Source of the DNA: Acheta domesticus
Lineage: Eukaryota > Arthropoda > Insecta > Orthoptera > Gryllidae
Length of the DNA stretch: 64,000 bases
Assembly (NCBI GenBank): GCA_031308135.1
Contig: JAHLJT010009436.1
Coordinates: forward strand, 159,383,302-159,447,301
Direction: 5' to 3'
Position 1 is the stretch's first letter, and every line of letters begins with the position of its first letter. Under the pieces are notes generated by a model, which saw only the letters and a list, made by a program, of their open reading frames with translations, searched no databases and was not told the DNA's origin. This document shows positions 57,966-64,000 of the stretch, one piece after another. A program made the position numbers and the translations under genes.

Positions 57966-58945
57966 CGTTTCCCTCCTATTGTATCCACGTTAGCCTTATA
58001 GACCCAGAGGACGTGATATGGGAAGAGGGAAACCGACTTACCCCGTTGCCCTAGTTCCCACACTTTAGGATAAAGCGGCAATTTTGACGATTTTGACTCT
58101 GCTTTTTGGTACAATCCTGCATGCTCCTCTTTGCTGCACGAATCGTAAACATCTTTATCAAGGCACTAACACACACTTTTGTTCACGTACATACCAGCTC
58201 AGAACATTCTACTCTGCTCGAGTTATGTGTGCAACACACACATCCGTTCTGACATCAGGATAAAACACGTTCGTCTCAGGGACCTCAACACGAATTATGT
58301 TAGATAAACAAATGTACATCTATATGATGTGCTATAAAAAGAAATTTGTCGTTCTTTTAACATGCTTTCTTAGTAGGCTCCTGGTACATTGTACCCGACT
58401 TTTCTTTCATATTACATGTAAAGCAGAGATAAAGTAAACATTGGTTTAAAATAAGAAAATATTAATTTTTGAAATATTTGTATCATTTTCAAAAAGCATT
58501 TTAACTTCACTGTCTCACTGAATGGGACTACAATTCTTCTCCGTATCTGTTCCTCATACGGAGTGATATCCCAAAAGGGGAGTTTCGTGAATGAAGTTAT
58601 GAATTAGAAATGTTTTGTAGTACCTGAAACCAATAAAGCTTTTCCTAGCCGCAAATCCATTCGAGACCACTTACACCTCTTGAGTTTCTAAAGTGAAGTT
58701 AGTACATTTTTGTTACTAATCCATTTTTGTGCAAGCTTTATTGTTTTTATAATGAATTGTTTGAAGTACTGCCATCACCAGTTCACACATTGTTATTCGT
58801 TGCAAATCCCCGTTTTCTTCGGATAGCCTTTCCGCTCTTTAGTATTTTTCTAGAACATTATGTATTCTGCGTAGGAAGAGCGTTTCAGTGGCATGCGTCA
58901 CTTAGCTTTGTAGTCCTTGCGAGAGTACTATTGGCGATGATGACC
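57966..58945. other. Unassigned stretch
   Basis: No feature recognised. Confidence 0.4.
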
Positions 58946-58949
58946 TTTG

Positions 58950-59150
58950 GGAGATAGCTTGCCATTCACGAAGGCTGCTTTCCTAAAGTGGGAACGCAGA
59001 TGGGAACGGCGCCAAGCGCTGTGCGGGCGTCGCGCGGTGGGAAAATCGCTCCCCGCCGCCGTTTGCATGCATCGCCCGAAACATCGCCGGCAGAGAATGC
59101 GCGGGTGCTGGACTCCCTTCGCGCAGTGGGCCTCCACGCCCCAGCCACCG
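58950..59150. other. CpG-rich islet
   Basis: CpG-dense patch with overlapping compositional frames on both strands. Confidence 0.5.
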
Positions 59151-59224
59151 CAAACAGCACAAACTTTCTCGCATTATTTCACCAATTGCCGTTAACGAAA
59201 ATTCAAAGAGTTCAACGAGAATGG

Positions 59225-59990
59225 GACTACCGCCCGTTTTTATACCGTTATTTGATACACACGAGAAGAAAATATAAAGATAAACAATGGAGCCGTTTTT
59301 GAGAAAATAATTGTTTAATAATCCTGAAAAAAATGTCTACATTCAACGTAAAAGCTCGCGAAAACTATTCATATTTTTGAAAAATTGTACGTGCCCTTAT
59401 CTCAAGACCTTTCTTTAACGAACATATTTCATTACGGAAAAATATTCTATCTTTAATATTGTAGTTGTAGGAAGAAGCTGGAAAAAATTGTCTACTTTTA
59501 CAATTTTCGAAAAATCGGGAATTTCAACGAAAATGAGACTTGCGCCATTGTTTTGAACGTCCTCCATGCTATCCGAGAACGAAGTTTAATAAAAAAATTG
59601 GAGCCTATTTTTAGGAAATTTTGAAAATGTAATTGAGGCATCATGTAAAATGCCCCTAAAATCAAAATATCCGTTTCACATTCGCAAGGCATGGAATTAA
59701 TTTAAATCGATCGATGTCAATTTTGAAGAAAATCGATTGAACGGTTTAGGTACTAGCGTTGTCCACAAAGAGATGTTTTGCCGTCAATCAATTCTTCGGT
59801 ATCAAGGACCCACAAAACATGGATTCTCAGTATACAAGGTGTTAGAGGATGTAATTTACTACATAAGAACAAAATTTGTCTACTTTTTCGTTACCAGGGC
59901 CAGGTAATAATAGTTTTTCATCTAAAATTCGGCAGTTTTCTAGCGCTCCATTTAAATACTTTCCCTACGAACTATGGCCGTGAAAATAAA
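59225..59990 (+). repeat. Family A copy lacking head and microsatellite
   Basis: GGAGCCGTTTTTGAGAAAAT, GAGGCATCATGTAAAATGCC, CGGTTTAGGTACTAGCGTTG and CGGTATCAAGGACCCACAAA align in order with 38600-39400. The tetranucleotide tract is absent: GTCCACAAAGAGATGTTTTG occupies its place. It may be the ancestral, unexpanded state. Confidence 0.8.
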
Positions 59991-60595
59991 ATGGTTGTGT
60001 ATTGTATACAGTTCATGCAATCCCTCACCTTACGTGGTCTACGTTTGAATAAATGCTTTGTTTCATAATTTTTTTATTTATATCTCCATCGTGTAGAGTA
60101 TTCTGTTCTTCACTCAGAACTTCCACAAGTTAGTGAGTTGAATAAAGTTTTTCAAAATTGATTCAAGAAATATGTTTACGTACTGATGAGAACATTTAAC
60201 TATTAATTAAAAATAAAACGATACAAATTATGGTCTTAAATGTTCCATTCATTTTTCAAGACATCTGGTAATTTGCGTCTTACGGTCGCGGTAGAAGGCT
60301 TAAAGCCTCCCAAAGAAGAATATTCAAACAAATAAGCTCTTTTACACTAAGCTTCACTGTTTGCAATGTCATTAAGAAATATCAAATTGAAATTAAGATT
60401 TCAGTGATTATTTTTATTCATGAATAGGTCCCTGAGTAACTATGGTCAAGCATTGGAAGTATACATTCAATTTTTCCTTTTGATTAATAGTAGCTCTTTC
60501 TCTTAAGGTGTCCAATGTTTCACTCGTAATCTCCGAGGTCTGAAAGTGTAAAAAAAAATTACAATGAATGTGTTACGCTACTTGTCTTTGTTCCA
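59991..60595. other. Unassigned stretch
   Basis: No feature recognised. Confidence 0.4.
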
Positions 60596-60599
60596 TCCC

Positions 60600-60965
60600 T
60601 ATGCGAGTCCTTTGTTTCGTTTGGGCCAGTGTGTAGAAGAAAAAGCGGGCGGTGCGTGTGTCGCGGAGCGAAGTTCAGAGAAGCGCGCGCCCGCTCCTCT
60701 GTCACTCAGACGCCACCTCGCGCTGTTCGCCCTGTCACTCCCGCCGGGAACAAGACTCTCGGCTCGTCTCGTCTCGTTTGCCACTTCCGAGAAGCAGCCC
60801 ATCTGATGGAGGCTGTGCTCGTTTGTTTGCGGTTCTTCGTGCTGTCTCGCCCCGCAGGCTGCTGTCGATTGTGTGCACGTGCTGCCCCGTCTCTCCCTCC
60901 GCCCCCCGCGTTTGTCGGGAAGGTTGGAGCTGCTCAGTGGAGTGACCTTCATGTACGCAAGGTAC
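60600..60965. other. CpG-rich islet
   Basis: CpG-dense with a CTCGTCTCGTCTCG run near 60760-60773. Overlapping frames are Arg/Ser-rich and compositional. Confidence 0.45.
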
Positions 60966-61540
60966 GCACTTAGAAAAAACAATTTACTTCATTTTTAACA
61001 GAAAACAAATCTTACTTCATTTATAACATATATCTTATAATTTATCGAAAGCATAGTGTCGTTTTACACCAGCAGTAGTGAATGCCCGCGCTTGCCAAGC
61101 GTCGGTGTGTGCGAGGCGCGCGCGGGACGTCAGAAAGCTCGGGTGCGGTCGGGTGTGCTCGGTGCGTTTCGTGAGGGCCTGCAATCCGCTGAGTTGTGGG
61201 ACCTCGCTTGAGTGAAAGCGAAGTTTCAAACGAAAATCATGGCTTTGATTGATAAAAGCGTGTAGGTGTATGTACACTGAAGTGCGTATATGTTTGTGCT
61301 TGTACATGCTACTTTAGATTTTAGTTTATCGTTATAAGTGGAACTACCGTGTGAGTTATACCCTAGGGTACGCAATCAGTAAGATTGCGTCCGCTAAGCT
61401 TTCGGCAGGAAGAGCATGAACATGGATCTTTCTAATGCAGGCAGCGGCGTAGGCAGACACACGTGCGTGATTTGAGATTTATTACTGAACTTTAAAGGTA
61501 ACAAAACATTATTAAGGCATGAATATCCTCTAACATGTGG
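60966..61540. other. Unassigned stretch with a second CpG patch
   Basis: CpG-rich at about 61075-61205; otherwise featureless. Confidence 0.4.
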
Positions 61541-61544
61541 TGTA

Positions 61545-62035
61545 GCCAGAATCCGGCAAAATCGAATGACGGCAATTCGTCTGTCTGTCCGACTGTGAAC
61601 AACCTAAGCGGTTAAACTGTTCAGGCGATATTCTCCAAAATTGCTATTGATGTCGAGACCCCTTGAATTTGAAACCGATATTTTAATTTGGGGTTACTTT
61701 CCATGAAGCCCTTGTGACATTTTCCAAATTTTCAAAAAAATGGCTCCATCGTTTTTGATTAAATTTTGTTGTTGAACATTTAAGAGAATGATGAAGGTTT
61801 CAATTTCGTGGAAAACTGATTTTTCGAAATGTTCAAACATTCGAAATTTTTTTCGATGTCTTCCCACAACTACAGTTATGAAGATAGAAATTTCTCCCGT
61901 AATAAAATCTGTTCCTTATAGATTGATTTTCAAGTAAGCTCATGTACATTTTTTCGAAATTTTAAGTACTTTTCGCGTAATGTTGCGTGGAAGTACGTGC
62001 GAGAAAGTATGTGATGTTTTTAGAATCACTTGTTG
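61545..62035 (-). repeat. Family A variant copy
   Basis: From low to high coordinates: AGCCAGAATCCGGC, GTCTGTCTGTCCGACTGTG (a short tract), CCTAAGCGGTTAAACTGTTC, the TTTGGGGTTACTTTCCATGA block, AAATGGCTCC, TTCCCACAACTACAGTTATG and a head in the 32790-32880 variant form (CTTTTCGCGTAATGTTGCGT). This copy links the tail half of 37941-39475 with the variant head, which shows the two forms are one family. Confidence 0.85.
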
Positions 62036-63330
62036 TCTATGTTGAACTCGCTTTTCTGAACATGAATGGACGTGTCGAAGACGTTTGAAACGTAAAACAC
62101 AATGTTTGAAGGAACTTCTCTCAAATATTCTTTTAAAACGAATGACTGCCAATGCTGGCAGATTAGTTCTTTTCATGGCGAATTCACCCTGTCAAAGAGT
62201 TTCCAGGTTTCACTAACTGCTCTCAGAGACCTAAAATTTGCATACGTTGTTCAATATTTTTTCAGGTCAGTATCTAAGTTTGTTAATGTGTGTTTTGATC
62301 AGTTTACTCTTCTGTTTCAGGTGAGTAGTCACGGTGCAGCTATTGTTTGTCAGATTTGGCCACACATTTAATGAGTGAGTTTTTGAACGTTATCTCTCAG
62401 TATAATATCGTTCCTGAAAATGTATTTTTTGCGATGTACTATATGTGACTCATTAGACCAACGAACCTTCATTGTAAATATGGAGTTGTGCGAGGATATG
62501 AAGTGTGAAATGCTTCAGTTGTAATTGTAGCTTCATACGCTGAATGTAATATTGTAGAATTTGTAACCGTTTCGCTGTCGTATTACAGTACGATTTCATT
62601 AAGAACGTGATTGTTGATAGCAAATGTTAAAATTTTCTTCTTTCAGGAATTGAAAATTGAAAAAATAAGACGAGTTGAAACTCATTTGGTAAATTGAGTG
62701 CGTAATGTGAAATAATCACTGAGGAAATATTAAGACTACAATAAAATTATTTGTATAAATACACTCATAAATTTATTAAAATTGTGTTTAAATTTAAAAT
62801 AAAACCATATTATAAAACCTCCCTCAGTATGCATTAGTTGGGGGTACATATTTACGTTCAGGTCACGATGTTCCGAGTACAACATCGATTATCTGTCTTT
62901 TACTTCATCTTTTCTTTCATATTTTCCAAAGATCACTGTTCTTTTTACATCACGATTCTTTGGTTTACAAAATAGATCGGAGAAGATATATCTCCAAAAA
63001 ATCGATTATGGTAAAAGATGTGTGTCGGTCGTATCGAAAATGATTTGATTATCCTTGGAAAGATTGCGCCACCGTCTAATTGTCTCATATCATCTCTTTT
63101 TCTTTCAAAATAATATAGTACACGCAATTCTTGGAGCACCGACGTTTCTCGTTGAAAATTTTGCAATATGCGTGTTTGTTATTTTGTCATATATCGTGGG
63201 ACCTGTACGATGTGTAATACAAGTTACGAAACGAAAATTCCCTAGCCGACCACCTATGTCTTTATCATTAATAATCAATGCATTGATAAACATGAAAGTA
63301 TTCCTGGATGATGGAGTGAAAGCATTAGGG
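62036..63330. other. Unassigned stretch with back-to-back splice-like sites
   Basis: TTTTTTCAG|GTCAGT at about 62258-62271 and TACTCTTCTGTTTCAG|GTGAGT at 62305-62326 are juxtaposed acceptor/donor sequences on the plus strand. No coding exon is evident, and the rest of the segment has no recognised feature. Confidence 0.4.
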
Positions 63331-63515
63331 ACGAAGAGCGCGTGGCGCGTCGATGCGAGCGGTGAGGTCGGGCGCCGCTCCGCTCGCGCCCCTTGGCAGG
63401 CAGGCGTCGGCGTCGGAGCGCGTGCCAGCGCCGTGGGCTAGGTCGCGGCCGCGGCCGTGGCCCAGGTCGGGGACGCTCGCTCCATCCCTGCGCCCGCACA
63501 TGGCGCTACAGCATA
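63330..63515. other. CpG-rich islet
   Basis: CpG-dense patch with GCGGCCGCGGCCGTGG near 63445; frames are compositional. Confidence 0.5.
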
Positions 63516-64000
63516 ATTGAGACGCGTTGCAAAATGGAGCATTTGTTTCCTTTTATTTGTTAATTGTGATTCGAATTTCTCTTTTAGCACATTCATCTCC
63601 TATTGATAAACGCTTCGACACGTTTTCAACCTTACAGCATAAAATACAAAAACATTTTCCAATTTACTGTTGTTTTCTATGAATTGGAGAGTCTCGATTT
63701 TCTTTTTGCCTTCGATAGAAAGGAGCTTCAATAATTTATTTCCTTTCGCGTTCAGGGAGGAGAAGAAGACTGACATAAAGGCCGATGGTCGAGGACTCTT
63801 CATTTTATCTAGGAATCTAAAACTGCACTTCCATTCGCAACGCTTTCTTGCAATACCGCGGACGCCATTAGCTTTGCGCTACAGCACATATTTGCGGTTC
63901 GTGAAGCCTTGTATGTGCTTTGAATTTATTTCCATTCGGTGTTGGTCATGTTGTGAAACTCGGCTCATCGACGTAGTGAAATTTACGTGGCATTATGGGC
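63516..64000. other. Unassigned stretch
   Basis: No feature recognised up to the window end. Confidence 0.4.

Overview
This window looks like intergenic or intronic DNA from a large, repeat-rich arthropod genome, most likely an insect. The evidence is the AT-rich background, degraded Tc1/mariner and LINE remains, tRNA-headed SINEs, hAT-type non-autonomous elements and AT, AAT and CCGT microsatellites. There is no bacterial or organellar gene order. I cannot name the species. Nearly every long open frame lies in low-complexity or CpG-rich DNA and is not a gene.

Layout: 0.5-1.6 kb is a C-rich, CpG-rich block. 2.4-4.7 kb holds a short tandem duplication, SINEs and a hAT-like element with target-site duplications. 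4.9-7.2 kb has a copy of a dispersed repeat (here 'family A') and a 1.35 kb foldback element. 7.5-17.6 kb is mostly unassigned, with a degenerate coding trace, a tRNA-headed SINE, a 58-bp tandem repeat, a 117-bp direct duplication and an AT array. 17.65-20.6 kb is a long inverted repeat with a family A copy nested inside. 21-28 kb carries a LINE tail, a second hAT-like copy, another SINE, a small TIR element, an AAT array, a second LINE tail and a mariner remnant. 32.5-39.6 kb is dominated by family A, including a large CCGT minisatellite and a nearly complete copy nested in a hairpin element. 41.2 kb has a hairpin MITE. 43.15-45.54 kb is a LINE whose 5' half is inverted, as expected from twin priming. 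47-49.2 kb is a cluster of SINE, Tc1, tyrosine-recombinase-like and hammerhead-like remains. 57.6, 59.2 and 61.5 kb hold more SINE and family A copies.

The only candidate host gene is a small two-exon minus-strand model at 51.9-52.4 kb. It has a plausible signal peptide, canonical splice sites and an AATAAA just after the stop, and it lies in the one CpG-depleted block of the window. Its two exons do not join in frame as I see them, so it is offered with reservations. About twenty short CpG-rich islets are scattered every few kb without recognisable genes. I see no operon-like or multi-gene system. The most original signals are family A, which carries its own tetranucleotide microsatellite and lies inside inverted repeats twice, and the splice-like and ribozyme-like motifs reported as findings.
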